A stretch of DNA of 44,460 bases, from contig RHCX01000004.1 in assembly GCA_010028495.1 (NCBI GenBank), forward strand, positions 1 to 44,460, in the 5' to 3' direction. Each line of letters begins with the position of its first letter. The stretch's first letter is position 1. A program made the position numbers and the translations under genes. Source of the stretch: Nitrososphaeria archaeon. GTDB lineage: Archaea; Thermoproteota; Nitrososphaeria; Nitrososphaerales; Nitrosopumilaceae. Positions 1 to 7,366 of this stretch are shown piece after piece. The notes beneath the pieces were generated by a model. The model had not been told where the DNA came from. It searched no databases and saw nothing but the letters and a program-made list of their open reading frames with translations.

Positions 1-18
1 TCTAAATTCGAATTTAGA
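1..18. repeat. Perfect 18-base palindrome, copy 1
   Basis: TCTAAATTCGAATTTAGA reads the same on both strands. It lies about 30 bases beyond the stop of the minus-strand Nudix gene. A copy with one changed base sits at 1990-2007. It could be an operator, a 3'-end hairpin or a recombination site; the sequence does not decide. It may continue upstream of the window edge. Confidence 0.7.
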
Positions 19-47
19 AACACTCAAAATCTAGCCTGTAAAACATG

Positions 48-479
48 TCACAGTGTCTTTAGCGCATCTTTGATCATAAGTCGGTGGTGCGGAATGGTCT
101 TTTTTGGCATAGTCTTGAAAAACCCATAGTCGTTGCTTTGAAAGTCTATCCTCATCTTGCCTTTTTTGATAGTTGCTACAAATCCATGGGAAACATCATG
201 TCGGAATCTATCAAGGCTTTCATAGACTCCAACGAATTTTTCAATTTTCACATCCAGCCCTAACTCTTCTTTTGCAGATCTTTTTGCAGCAGTTTTCATG
301 GATTCGTTCTTGTGAATCATGCTTCCTGGTAGATGCCAGTATCCCTTGTAGGGATTTCTGGTTCTTTTTGTCAAAAGAACTGATTTGCCATCAAATATCA
401 CCAAGTCAACACATGAAAAGGCGAAGTATTGTCTGAAGTTGTCGTATTCTTTTTGTGGTGCTTTTTTCACTTTTTTCAT
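48..479 (-). CDS. Nudix hydrolase, GDP-mannose mannosyl hydrolase-like
   Basis: A 143-residue single-domain Nudix protein, predicted to hydrolyse a nucleoside diphosphate linked to another group. The Nudix region begins at the GYWHLPG segment (about residue 46) and ends at KEELGL. It departs from the consensus G-x5-E-x7-R-E-U-x-E-E-x-G-U: the first spacer is six residues and the Glu after Arg is Ser (RSAKEELGL). Similar deviations occur in GDP-mannose mannosyl hydrolases, which also carry the N-terminal pattern of a YW-LPGG-type strand, so a nucleotide-sugar substrate is plausible but inferred. The start is an ATG with a TATA-like box 20-26 bases upstream (499-505), which fits a leaderless transcript. 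No neighbour suggests the substrate. Confidence 0.85.
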   Translation of the reverse strand: MKKVKKAPQKEYDNFRQYFAFSCVDLVIFDGKSVLLTKRTRNPYKGYWHLPGSMIHKNESMKTAAKRSAKEELGLDVKIEKFVGVYESLDRFRHDVSHGFVATIKKGKMRIDFQSNDYGFFKTMPKKTIPHHRLMIKDALKTL

Positions 480-498
480 ATTATATACAACATCTCCT

Positions 499-505
499 AT
501 ATTTT
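499..505 (-). promoter_or_regulatory. TATA-like box of the Nudix gene
   Basis: AAATATAG on the minus strand, 20-26 bases upstream of the ATG at 479, the usual distance for a leaderless archaeal transcript. Confidence 0.45.
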
Positions 506-996
506 TGACATGAATTTTTTGCTAAATTAAACAATTCCAAAAATCAACCAGACAAAATATCAAAAATGTCGGTTTTTCTAATTCATTCGTAAATGCTCAA
601 CCCCCTCCCACGCCATATCGGTTTACTCGTATAGTGATTTTTTCAAAAATGCCCAAAAACGCTGGGGGTTTAACGTTTGTGCGTAACTAATGCGGCCAAG
701 CCCCAAAACACCCCCATTACCCAGATAGACATATCAAAACAATTTTGCTCACGAAGAAAAGCTAAACCCCTCTATTTTGCAAAAAACTCGCTGGAAAATA
801 CCAAATGACTGGTTTTTCTTTATATGTTAAAATGGAAAATAATGGTAAATTTTTGGTAAGAATACTGTCTAAACTAGGCAAAACTAGGTAGTTTTTTGGT
901 CTAAGGCCCCCACCATTTTGATGCCAAACTAAGATAACCTGATGATTTTTGGAATTTTTCTAATGCTAGTTTAACACGAAAAATACCAGTGTCAAA
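506..996. other. Gene-free AT-rich spacer
   Basis: No coding frame of credible length or composition is seen on either strand. It has several C-runs and G-runs (CCCCCTCCC near 601, GCTGGGGG near 661, CCCCCA near 712) and two loosely similar segments containing GGTTTTTCT (near 572 and 811). No convincing tRNA-like or hairpin structure was found. Confidence 0.6.
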
Positions 997-1539
997 CTAG
1001 TCCAAAACCGGAGATTTTTTTAAGTACGATACTGCATAAGCCAAGCCTCCGCAAAGCACTCCAATTGCCAAAATCCCAATAAAGGTAGCAATCGGCGGAA
1101 TAAACGAGTCCATGACTGCAAGATTTGCCTTGCCTATCTGTCCAGTGTTGAGTAGGTCCATTGCGCCAGATCCTATCAAACCTGCAAATATCATGGATAG
1201 AGTAGTGCCTAATCCGCCAATATTCATTCCAATAAGGTGAATCCATACCAAAAGGTTGGTTTTACCCGTGATTTTTTTGCGCATATTTACCTCTAAATGA
1301 TTGTAAAATACCGCAGTAACTGCAATTGCTACTGTGATAATCAGGTACAACATCAGGCCGATAAAGAACCATTTCGCAGGACCTTCAAAAGACAACGATA
1401 GAAATTGTATCATGTTTACATCTTTTGCAAAGATCATCTGAATTCCTACCATAGATAATGACAAAAATGTGATAATTCCGCCCTGGGCAATTGCAGATAT
1501 GATGAATCGGCTTCCCCAAGTGCTGTTTACATTGTCCAC
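997..1539 (-). CDS. Four-helix membrane protein of unknown function
   Basis: A 180-residue integral membrane protein with four clear hydrophobic segments at roughly residues 12-37, 58-82, 97-124 and 143-172. A basic loop between helices 2 and 3 carries RKKITGK. Histidines stand at the start of the loop after helix 2 (NHLE) and early in helix 3 (WIHLIGMN); conserved His in this position can bind haem or metal, but nothing here proves it. The start is GTG at 1539; the nearby ATG is out of frame. No family was recognised. It is probably a lineage-specific thaumarchaeal membrane protein. Confidence 0.7.
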   Translation of the reverse strand: MDNVNSTWGSRFIISAIAQGGIITFLSLSMVGIQMIFAKDVNMIQFLSLSFEGPAKWFFIGLMLYLIITVAIAVTAVFYNHLEVNMRKKITGKTNLLVWIHLIGMNIGGLGTTLSMIFAGLIGSGAMDLLNTGQIGKANLAVMDSFIPPIATFIGILAIGVLCGGLAYAVSYLKKSPVLD

Positions 1540-1594
1540 GGTTTAATACAAAATATCATGCCATAAAGTGATTTTTGTGAAGAATATCTCACTG

Positions 1595-1843
1595 TTAGTT
1601 GGTTAATGTGACCTTTTCTCGGTTTTCTACTATTTCAATTTCTATTGTTTCCAAGGGGTCTTCTACTTGATTACGCCTAATTGACAGTAGTTTTGGTTTT
1701 TCAAAGTCCACAGTACAGTCTGGGCATGCATACACCAAAACTCGATGTTCGTTTGGCGCCTTGGGGTTGGAAAGGCGCGGATAATATGTGAGTCTACCAC
1801 CGCAATCAATGCAATAACGGTTGGCCCTTCTAGTTCTGGCCAT
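1595..1843 (-). CDS. Small zinc-ribbon protein
   Basis: An 82-residue protein with two Cys pairs, CIDC near residue 12 and CPDC near residue 40, which is a rubredoxin-like or zinc-ribbon arrangement that should bind one Zn. The N-terminus is basic (ARTRRANR) and the C-terminal third is acidic and beta-rich (ETIEIEIVENREKV). A purine-rich AGGAG lies about 8 bases before the ATG, so the message probably has a short leader. The role is unknown; nucleic-acid or protein contacts are typical of such ribbons, but that is inference. Confidence 0.7.
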   Translation of the reverse strand: MARTRRANRYCIDCGGRLTYYPRLSNPKAPNEHRVLVYACPDCTVDFEKPKLLSIRRNQVEDPLETIEIEIVENREKVTLTN

Positions 1844-1989
1844 TGTAAATCTCCTGCATTATACGGTATCATGGATCAGATATTAGATCGGTTTGGTCTA
1901 ATTGTGTGAACTTGTATGGTTGCAACGATCAATATTTCTAAACGTATAAAATTATACATCTGATGTCTGCAAGTAAAATTATTAATATT

Positions 1990-2007
1990 TCTAAATTCGA
2001 GTTTAGA
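1990..2007. repeat. Palindrome copy 2 (one mismatch), next to tRNA-Asn
   Basis: TCTAAATTCGAGTTTAGA differs at one base from the perfect palindrome at 1-18. It begins 11 bases beyond the 3' end of tRNA-Asn. As RNA on the minus strand it would fold into a short hairpin just after the tRNA. The two copies enclose the three-gene block 48-1843. Confidence 0.7.
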
Positions 2008-2017
2008 AAGATTTAGG

Positions 2018-2091
2018 CGCCGCCCGTCAGACTTGAACTGACGACCCCCTGATTAACAGTCAGGCGCTCTACCACGCTGAGCTAGGGCGGC
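2018..2091 (-). tRNA. tRNA-Asn (GTT anticodon)
   Basis: A 74-base cloverleaf on the minus strand. The acceptor stem is GCCGCCC (2091-2085) paired with GGGCGGC (2025-2019), followed by discriminator G at 2018. The anticodon loop in CTGACTGTTAATCAG gives GTT, and the T-arm has GTTCAAGTC. CCA is not fully encoded: the tRNA is followed by CCT. There is no intron. It lies between the L6 gene and the Nudix block, on the same strand. Confidence 0.96.
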
Positions 2092-2115
2092 TCTGATGTT
2101 GTGCTTGGCGTATGC

Positions 2116-2124
2116 GATTTAATT
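2116..2124 (-). promoter_or_regulatory. TATA box of tRNA-Asn
   Basis: GAATTAAAT on the minus strand, 25-33 bases upstream of the first tRNA base, the expected archaeal promoter distance. It suggests the tRNA is transcribed separately from the ribosomal operon. Confidence 0.5.
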
Positions 2125-2152
2125 CTTTAGTTTAGAGTTTTGGAAAACTTGG

Positions 2153-2158
2153 AAAAAA
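2153..2158 (-). terminator. Oligo-T tract after the ribosomal operon
   Basis: Six consecutive T on the minus strand immediately after the L6 stop codon, a typical archaeal termination signal. It marks the likely 3' end of the ribosomal operon. Confidence 0.45.
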
Positions 2159-2716
2159 TTATTTTTCTATTCCTTTTGCCTTGTGGTATTGGTATACTCC
2201 GTCAAGGAAGACACGGTGATCTTTGTTTTTGACTTTGGTAACTGCCTCGATTTCCGCTGCAGTTTGTGTGACGTCATTTAGGACTGGACCTGTGACTGTT
2301 ATGTCATCTCCCTTTGATACCACCTTTGTTGCGCCGTGGATTTTTGCAATGCGTGGTGCTCGCTCGCCTTGAAAGTTTTCCACCAAGACTAGTTTGTCCT
2401 TGGTTTTTACTGTGATTGGAAAGTGAGCATAAACAATCTTCATTTTTATTGTATAGCCGTTGATTACTCCATCACATAGATTTCTGATCAGCGATAGTGC
2501 AGTGTTTGCTATGGCATAGTATTTTTTTCTGGAATTGATTGCCTTGATTGATACTTTATTGTCGTTTACTGCTAGTTCTACTGGGATTTTTTTGAAATTT
2601 TTGTAGACTTTGCCTAGTGGGCCTTCAATTAGCATCATGTGTTTGTTTAATGTGACCTTAACTTTTTGAGGAACATCAAATGTTGTCTCAAAGATTTCGG
2701 CTTGCTTAGTAGACAT
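2159..2716 (-). CDS. rpl6: 50S ribosomal protein L6
   Basis: A 185-residue archaeal L6 (uL6), a large-subunit protein near the factor-binding site. The protein has the two repeated L6 domains. The first includes EGPLGKVYKNF and the second TGPVLNDVTQTAAEIE, and the archaeal-type ending is FLDGVYQY. The ATG lies inside the end of the S8 gene (11-base overlap), showing translational coupling. It is the last gene of the operon here: the usual archaeal followers L32e, L19e, L18, S5, L30 and L15 are absent, and a T-tract and tRNA-Asn come next. Confidence 0.97.
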   Translation of the reverse strand: MSTKQAEIFETTFDVPQKVKVTLNKHMMLIEGPLGKVYKNFKKIPVELAVNDNKVSIKAINSRKKYYAIANTALSLIRNLCDGVINGYTIKMKIVYAHFPITVKTKDKLVLVENFQGERAPRIAKIHGATKVVSKGDDITVTGPVLNDVTQTAAEIEAVTKVKNKDHRVFLDGVYQYHKAKGIEK

Positions 2717-3098
2717 ATCCTATCAAGAATCCTCCAATTCCCTTGTTTTGTGCATCATGGTGCGACATTATTCCCTGGTTTGTAGTAACAACTAGCATGC
2801 CTCGATTGTATGCTGGCAGGTATTGTTGCTCCCAATCATTGAACTCACCTTTTTTTACCTTGAATCTTGGTGTGATTGCACCGCACTTTGTGATGTGTGC
2901 TAATAGTTGAATCTTGAATTTTCCTCCACGTTTGTCTTCTACGTGCTCAAATTCTCCAATATAGTTGTGCTTTTGTAAGGTTTTGAGTACTTCGATTGCA
3001 AGTTTTGATGTTGGTAAAATAACGCACTCGGTTCTTCTTCTTGCCTCGTTGTTATACAGAGTATTGAACATGTTTGAGAGAATATTTGTTGCTGGCAT
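2706..3098 (-). CDS. rps8: 30S ribosomal protein S8
   Basis: A 130-residue uS8, a primary binder of the central domain of 16S rRNA. It begins MPATNILSNMFNTLYNNEARRR and ends with the family's C-terminal signature region (TTNQGIMSHHDAQNKGIGG). The archaeal C-terminus ends GYVY. It follows S14 after 6 bases and overlaps L6 by 11 bases. Length and order are normal for archaea. Confidence 0.97.
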   Translation of the reverse strand: MPATNILSNMFNTLYNNEARRRTECVILPTSKLAIEVLKTLQKHNYIGEFEHVEDKRGGKFKIQLLAHITKCGAITPRFKVKKGEFNDWEQQYLPAYNRGMLVVTTNQGIMSHHDAQNKGIGGFLIGYVY

Positions 3099-3104
3099 GA
3101 TTAT

Positions 3105-3281
3105 TCACCGATATTTGTAAAATCCTAACGAGTTTGCTACTTCTCTAAAGCATCGTCTGCAGATCATCAGATTATATTTTTGGATAACTGCTGTGTAATC
3201 ACCGCAACGTTTGCACCATCGAGAGCCTTTGCCAAATTCGTGCTTGTGTCTACCAGTGTATTCATATGATCTGTCCTTCAT
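3105..3281 (-). CDS. rps14: 30S ribosomal protein S14, zinc-binding form
   Basis: A 58-residue S14 (uS14). It starts MKDRSYEYTGRHKHEFGKGS and contains two Cys pairs, WCKRC and ICRRC, that form the zinc site of the archaeal S14 type. It ends GFYKYR. Its ATG overlaps the L5 stop in an ATGA arrangement, so translation is coupled, and S8 follows after 6 bases. S14 contacts the head of the 30S subunit. Length and position between L5 and S8 match archaeal operons. Confidence 0.95.
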   Translation of the reverse strand: MKDRSYEYTGRHKHEFGKGSRWCKRCGDYTAVIQKYNLMICRRCFREVANSLGFYKYR

Positions 3282-3796
3282 ATGATGGTCACTCCAAACT
3301 CCCTAGTTAAGAATTCTTGGGCTTCCTCTCTTGTGATTCTGTGTTCGTGGCCAACAGATGCCTTGTGTCTGCTTCTGAGTCTGACGCTAAAGCCAGGTCT
3401 TGTTAGTGTGATTGCTGCTTCCATTCCCAAAATTCCTATTTGTGGATCGTATTTGATTCCCGGAATGTCGATGTGCTCTTTGATTCCAAATGATACATTT
3501 CCAAAATTGTCAAATGATCTTCCCTTTAGTCTGTTTCCTACTGCTTCTAGCAGTCGTTTTAGCAAAACGGCGGCATCTTCGTCACGTATTGTGACTGCCA
3601 CTCCGATTGGCTCGCCCTTTCTCACGCCCCAGTCTCTTTGTGTACCTTTTGCATCACGTGCGCATGATTTTTTGCCAGAGATTTGGTCTAGTGCTTTTTT
3701 TGCCACTTCGATTGCATCGCCGGATTTTCCTACACCCATGTTAAGGACTATTTTTTCTAATCGTATAGTTTTCATTTCGTTTTGAGTTGCCGACAT
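3278..3796 (-). CDS. rpl5: 50S ribosomal protein L5
   Basis: A uL5 of 172 residues from the ATG at 3796. An in-frame GTG at 3805 overlaps the S4e stop and is an alternative start. The recognisable core is KIVLNMGVGKSGDAIEVAKK, then SGKKSCARDAKGTQRDWGVRKG and the archaeal loop GIKYDPQIGILGM. L5 binds 5S rRNA and the P-site tRNA. Order S4e-L5-S14 is the normal archaeal one. Confidence 0.96.
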   Translation of the reverse strand: MSATQNEMKTIRLEKIVLNMGVGKSGDAIEVAKKALDQISGKKSCARDAKGTQRDWGVRKGEPIGVAVTIRDEDAAVLLKRLLEAVGNRLKGRSFDNFGNVSFGIKEHIDIPGIKYDPQIGILGMEAAITLTRPGFSVRLRSRHKASVGHEHRITREEAQEFLTREFGVTII

Positions 3797-3801
3797 TTTT
3801 C

Positions 3802-4518
3802 TCACGCTACTTGGATTATTGGCTCCTTTTTGCCAACCACCATGACTAGGTCTGATGGAATTTCGATTTCACGTTTGCCTAATGATAATAGTGCTCTTTT
3901 TGGAAGAACAAATGTTCCTTCTTTGATTTCCTTGACATCTGCAATTTGTCCTGCGTTTACTCCTTTTGTTACTAGTACTTTGGAGCCTTTTTCTAGTGGT
4001 AAGACTTCGTTGATCTTTTGTTCTGGGACTTGCATTAAACAAGTATCTCCAACATTTGCTTTGGTGTCAGAGATTAATGAGCGTCCGTCGTGGAATCCTA
4101 GCTGTGTTTTACCTTTTTTGATTGTTGTTTTGCTTGTTACTTTAACTAGTTTTACTGCTTTTTCTGCGCTTTTGATCTTGATTGGTTCTAGTAGGTGTCC
4201 TTGTTTTGGAACCAGTCTATATACATCAGATACTCCTTCTAGCTCTACAACATCCATCAATCCGATTCCGTGGTGAATTGATTTTCTTTTTACACCGTCA
4301 ACTTTTACTTTGCCATTATACACTGCATATTCTGCTTCTCTTGCAGTAGTCACCATCTTTAGTGTGTCTCTCAAAAATACAAGACTTGGAATTGAGAAAT
4401 TCTTAGAGTGTGGCCCTGGTCGTACTGTAGTTACAAATCTCGGGCTCTTTCTTGATATACCCCAGAACATTGGAGCCATTTGTCTTTTGAGTTTCTTGCT
4501 TCCTGCTATTCGTGGCAT
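3802..4518 (-). CDS. rps4e: 30S ribosomal protein S4e
   Basis: A 238-residue eS4, present only in archaea and eukaryotes. It has the N-terminal basic region MPRIAGSKKLKRQMAPMFWG, an S4-like RNA-binding segment (RDTLKMVTTAREAEYAVYNG followed by KVDGV), and a C-terminal KOW-type segment (EKGSKVLVTKGVNAGQIADV). It starts directly after the L24 stop with no spacer. Its presence in the operon is a firm archaeal marker. Confidence 0.97.
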   Translation of the reverse strand: MPRIAGSKKLKRQMAPMFWGISRKSPRFVTTVRPGPHSKNFSIPSLVFLRDTLKMVTTAREAEYAVYNGKVKVDGVKRKSIHHGIGLMDVVELEGVSDVYRLVPKQGHLLEPIKIKSAEKAVKLVKVTSKTTIKKGKTQLGFHDGRSLISDTKANVGDTCLMQVPEQKINEVLPLEKGSKVLVTKGVNAGQIADVKEIKEGTFVLPKRALLSLGKREIEIPSDLVMVVGKKEPIIQVA

Positions 4519-4980
4519 TTACTTACTCTCCTTTCTTGGTTTGGCTGCTTTTGTTTCTTTGCTAGCTTCTTTTTTAGCCTCTTTCTTTGCCGGTTTTGGT
4601 GCAGCCGGCTTTGCCTCTTTAGCTGGTTTTGTGGATTTGCCTTCAAGCTTTGATGCTCTCCACTTGTCAGAGGTGTTTAGATCAGTTACTATAACATTTG
4701 ATGTGTGAACAAAGACATCTACATTTCCGCCCTTTAGTTTTTCTTTTTTGATTCCTTCTATTGTGATTCCGTTTTTCAGAGAAGATACAGATGTGATTTT
4801 GCCAGTGACTCCCTTGAATTCTCCTCTGACCACTTTGACTGTATCACCTTCGGTTACACGGATGCTTCTTTTGTGGTACTTGTTTTTGAGGTCTTTAGAT
4901 AGATGACTGCAGAGTAGTTTTGATCTTGTTGATAATGACGCTTGGTAGATTGTTCTGTTGCGGATAATTGTTGGCTTCAT
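4519..4980 (-). CDS. rpl24: 50S ribosomal protein L24 with Lys/Ala-rich tail
   Basis: A uL24 of 153 residues. The core (about 1-112) has the KOW motif in EGDTVKVVRGEFKGVTGKI and archaeal features such as HLSKDLKNKYHKRSIRV. Beyond it is a tail of about 40 residues made almost wholly of Lys, Ala, Pro and Glu (AKEAKPAAPKPAKKEAKKEA). This tail resembles low-complexity extensions that wrap rRNA, but its role is not known. The gene abuts S4e and follows L14 after 4 bases. Confidence 0.95.
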   Translation of the reverse strand: MKPTIIRNRTIYQASLSTRSKLLCSHLSKDLKNKYHKRSIRVTEGDTVKVVRGEFKGVTGKITSVSSLKNGITIEGIKKEKLKGGNVDVFVHTSNVIVTDLNTSDKWRASKLEGKSTKPAKEAKPAAPKPAKKEAKKEASKETKAAKPRKESK

Positions 4981-4984
4981 TTTT

Positions 4985-5422
4985 CTATACCACCATTGAT
5001 GCCAGATTTGCTACTCTTGGCCATTTCTCCGACGCTTCTGCTGCTACTGGTCCTTTGATGTCAGTTCCTTTGATTTCTCCTTCTGGAGTGACAAGCACTG
5101 CAGCATTGTCTTCAAATGTGACACGGACTCCGTTTAGTCTTCTAATTGGATATTTTTGTCTAATAATTACTGCGCCAAAGATCTGTTTTCTGAGTTCAGC
5201 TGGTCCTTTCTTCACCACTACATTTACGAAATCGCCAACTGCTGCAGATGGATATCGTGAAGTTCTTGTTTTTGCTCTCTTTACCATTATAATTTCTAGT
5301 TCCTTTGCACCGGTATTGTCTGCGCATGTTACTCTAGCTCCTAGCGGTAATGCACGAGTTACATATGGGCGGAATTCCTGTACACCTTTTGCAGATACTG
5401 CACGAGACTTACCTGTTGACAT
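4985..5422 (-). CDS. rpl14: 50S ribosomal protein L14
   Basis: A 145-residue uL14. The family signature region is visible in CADNTGAKELEIIMVK and the C-terminal GPVAAEASEKWPRVANLASM. It has a slightly long N-terminus (MSTGKSRAVSAKGVQEFRPY) relative to the usual archaeal protein of about 132 residues. L14 lies at the subunit interface. One base separates it from the S17 stop. Confidence 0.96.
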   Translation of the reverse strand: MSTGKSRAVSAKGVQEFRPYVTRALPLGARVTCADNTGAKELEIIMVKRAKTRTSRYPSAAVGDFVNVVVKKGPAELRKQIFGAVIIRQKYPIRRLNGVRVTFEDNAAVLVTPEGEIKGTDIKGPVAAEASEKWPRVANLASMVV

Positions 5423-5423
5423 T

Positions 5424-5720
5424 TTATGCCTTGACCTCCACCACTACAAATGAAACTGACTTTGCAATTGGTCTGCATTCTGCAGCAACTACAACATCAC
5501 CTTCTTTGATTTCTTGTTTTGCTGATTTGTAAGCGTGAATTGTACTGGTGCTTCTTGCATATCGTTTTGTCTTGGTGATGTATAGAGGATTTTCTCTTTG
5601 GATTACGACCGTGTTTTTGTTCTTTGCGCTGACTACTTTGCCCTCGAAAAGCTTTCCTCGAACGCTTAGGTGTTCTCCATTATCCATTACAATTCCTTTG
5701 TAGATTTTATTTTCTGTCAT
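5424..5720 (-). CDS. rps17: 30S ribosomal protein S17
   Basis: A 98-residue uS17, an OB-fold primary binder of 16S rRNA. Diagnostic segments are VRGKLFEGKVVSAKNKNTVV, TKTKRYARSTSTIHAYK and the C-terminal AECRPIAKSVSFVVVEV. Its start overlaps the Rpp29 stop by 4 bases (ATGA), and L14 follows after one base. Confidence 0.96.
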   Translation of the reverse strand: MTENKIYKGIVMDNGEHLSVRGKLFEGKVVSAKNKNTVVIQRENPLYITKTKRYARSTSTIHAYKSAKQEIKEGDVVVAAECRPIAKSVSFVVVEVKA

Positions 5721-5962
5721 GCTTTCACCTTTATTCTATCCTCTGGTCTTTTTGCTATCAAATCACCATTAATGACTTGTTCGTTTGCAAATTTCCAAGA
5801 AGAATGTCGCTTTGGAATCATTTTTGCTCCATTGTTTGTGTTAATTGTAAACATTGACTGGGTTTCATTTACGATTTTGCCATTTAAGCCCACCAGTTGC
5901 TTGTTTGTAGAATCTATGATTTGTGCGTGGATTCCGATAAACTCAGAGTTTAGTGATATCAT
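5717..5962 (-). CDS. rnp1: RNase P protein component 1 (Rpp29/Pop4)
   Basis: An 81-residue Sm-like protein of the archaeal/eukaryotic Rpp29 family, which with Rpp21 supports RNase P RNA in 5' maturation of tRNA. The pattern is GIHAQIIDSTNKQLVGLNGKIVNET then TINTNNGAKMIPKRHSSWKF and a closing basic RPEDRIKVK. Its place between L29 and S17, with 4-base overlaps on both sides, is the standard archaeal position. No RNase P RNA is seen in the window. Confidence 0.93.
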   Translation of the reverse strand: MISLNSEFIGIHAQIIDSTNKQLVGLNGKIVNETQSMFTINTNNGAKMIPKRHSSWKFANEQVINGDLIAKRPEDRIKVKA

Positions 5963-6162
5963 TGGTTTTTCATCTCATTTAGTCTTGTGAGCATTCTTGC
6001 TATTTCTTTGCGCAGTGCACGGATTTTGCCGCTTTCCTTTCGGAGTGTGCCTTTTGCTGAATCTGTTCGCATTTTTGCAAGCTCGACTCGTGATTGCTCT
6101 AGTCTCGATTTGAGATCCGTCTCATTTAACTCTCTAATTGATTTCATTTTTAATTGGGCCAT
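5959..6162 (-). CDS. rpl29: 50S ribosomal protein L29
   Basis: A 67-residue uL29, a helical hairpin near the exit tunnel. The sequence runs MAQLKMKSIRELNETDLKSR and later ESGKIRALRKEIARMLTRLN, the family core. It abuts the S3 stop (none between 6162 and 6163) and overlaps the Rpp29 start by 4 bases. Confidence 0.95.
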   Translation of the reverse strand: MAQLKMKSIRELNETDLKSRLEQSRVELAKMRTDSAKGTLRKESGKIRALRKEIARMLTRLNEMKNQ

Positions 6163-6900
6163 TTACTTTAGTTTCTCCTCAACTTCATCCATAGTATCCA
6201 TTTGCTCAATCTTTTCTTGGTCTAGTTTTACTTGTTCGCTTTCCGTTCTTGCTACTCGCTCTGATTCTTCTTTTGCCAATCGGATTTCTCTTTCTTCCTT
6301 GGTTTCTTTTTTGCCCTTTAGTTCGAATTCTGGAATGTATCTCTCTTTTCTTGCGATTCTGATTCTTACTCCGATGTATCCCATTGGTGTTGGGATGTGA
6401 GTGGTATCTTCATCTACAATAACGCTTGCACTATGACCTGCGCGTGGCAAGATTCCCAAGGAATGCTTCTCAAATGAGGAACGATCTCCTCTTAATTTTC
6501 CTGATACAGTGATTTGAACGCCCATTGCGCCAGCATTCATTATTTGCTGTAGCGTCCACATGGTTGCTCGTCTAAATGCTGTTCCTCGCTCAATTAACTG
6601 TGCTAATCTGTTGCACATGACGCTAGAGGTAAGCTCTGGTTGTGAGATTTCGTTTACTGCTATTTGTGGACTTTTGAGTCCGAAGCTTTTCTCTAGTTTT
6701 TCTGTTAGCTCTCTAATACCCGTTCCTTTTCTGCCGATAACGATTCCTGGTCTTGTTACGTGTAATACTACTCTTGTACCAGTTGGTGTTTTTGAGATTT
6801 CAACGTGTGAGAATCCTGATTCTTTGATTGCTTCTCGCAGATAATCTTTGAGTAGCATCATGTTGTAGTTGTCTTTGATTACATTTTTGACTGCAGACAT
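6163..6900 (-). CDS. rps3: 30S ribosomal protein S3 with charged tail
   Basis: A 245-residue uS3. The KH domain is near residues 45-110 ([20 protein letters not shown] carries the GxxG loop), followed by the C-terminal domain with [20 protein letters not shown] and [12 protein letters not shown]. The last 50 or so residues are a highly charged helical tail ([20 protein letters not shown] onward), longer than in many archaea. S3 lines the mRNA entry channel. It follows L22 after 2 bases. Confidence 0.96.
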   Translation of the reverse strand: MSAVKNVIKDNYNMMLLKDYLREAIKESGFSHVEISKTPTGTRVVLHVTRPGIVIGRKGTGIRELTEKLEKSFGLKSPQIAVNEISQPELTSSVMCNRLAQLIERGTAFRRATMWTLQQIMNAGAMGVQITVSGKLRGDRSSFEKHSLGILPRAGHSASVIVDEDTTHIPTPMGYIGVRIRIARKERYIPEFELKGKKETKEEREIRLAKEESERVARTESEQVKLDQEKIEQMDTMDEVEEKLK

Positions 6901-6902
6901 GC

Positions 6903-7361
6903 CTATACCTCTTGAGCCACCAGCTCGACATGTGTTAGTACGTTATTCTTTGGAGTTGCTCTGCCCTGTGCTCTTGGAGTGAATCGCTTTATGAGAACAC
7001 CTTTGTGAGCGTTTGCGGAAATAATTTTGAGTCTGTCCAAGTCCATTCCTTTGTATTCTGCATTTGCCTCCAAGTTGTCCAATAGTTTAATGAATTCGGT
7101 TGCTGCCTTTTTTGGATAACGGCCAGACATTACTCCGGTGTCAGAGCGGTGACCAACTTCGTTGTTGTATCTTCTAAACGGAACTGCACGTTTTAATGAA
7201 ACTACTTCTTGTAGCGCATCGCGTGCTTTTTCAATTGACATGCCTTTGATCATTTTGGCTACCTCTCTTGCGTGCTTGTGTGAGATGTCTTTTTCTCGCA
7301 GGGATGCTCGAACGTGTTTTGTCGCATCAAAGTTTTGGAAAGCGTAACCATAATCCGGCAT
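6903..7361 (-). CDS. rpl22: 50S ribosomal protein L22
   Basis: A uL22 of 152 residues from the ATG at 7361 ([20 protein letters not shown]). An in-frame GTG at 7370 overlaps the S19 stop and would add three residues. The archaeal N-terminus and the RNA-binding beta hairpin region ([20 protein letters not shown]) are clear. L22 lines the exit tunnel. It sits between S19 and S3 as expected. Confidence 0.95.
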   Translation of the reverse strand: MPDYGYAFQNFDATKHVRASLREKDISHKHAREVAKMIKGMSIEKARDALQEVVSLKRAVPFRRYNNEVGHRSDTGVMSGRYPKKAATEFIKLLDNLEANAEYKGMDLDRLKIISANAHKGVLIKRFTPRAQGRATPKNNVLTHVELVAQEV

Positions 7362-7366
7362 GTTAA

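Noticed and set aside
3282-3785. Long open frame antisense to the L5 gene
   Set aside because: It is the complementary shadow of an unmistakable ribosomal protein gene, with Ser/Leu-rich composition typical of antisense frames. The other long frames opposite L24, S4e, purF and the FN3 gene were dropped for the same reason.
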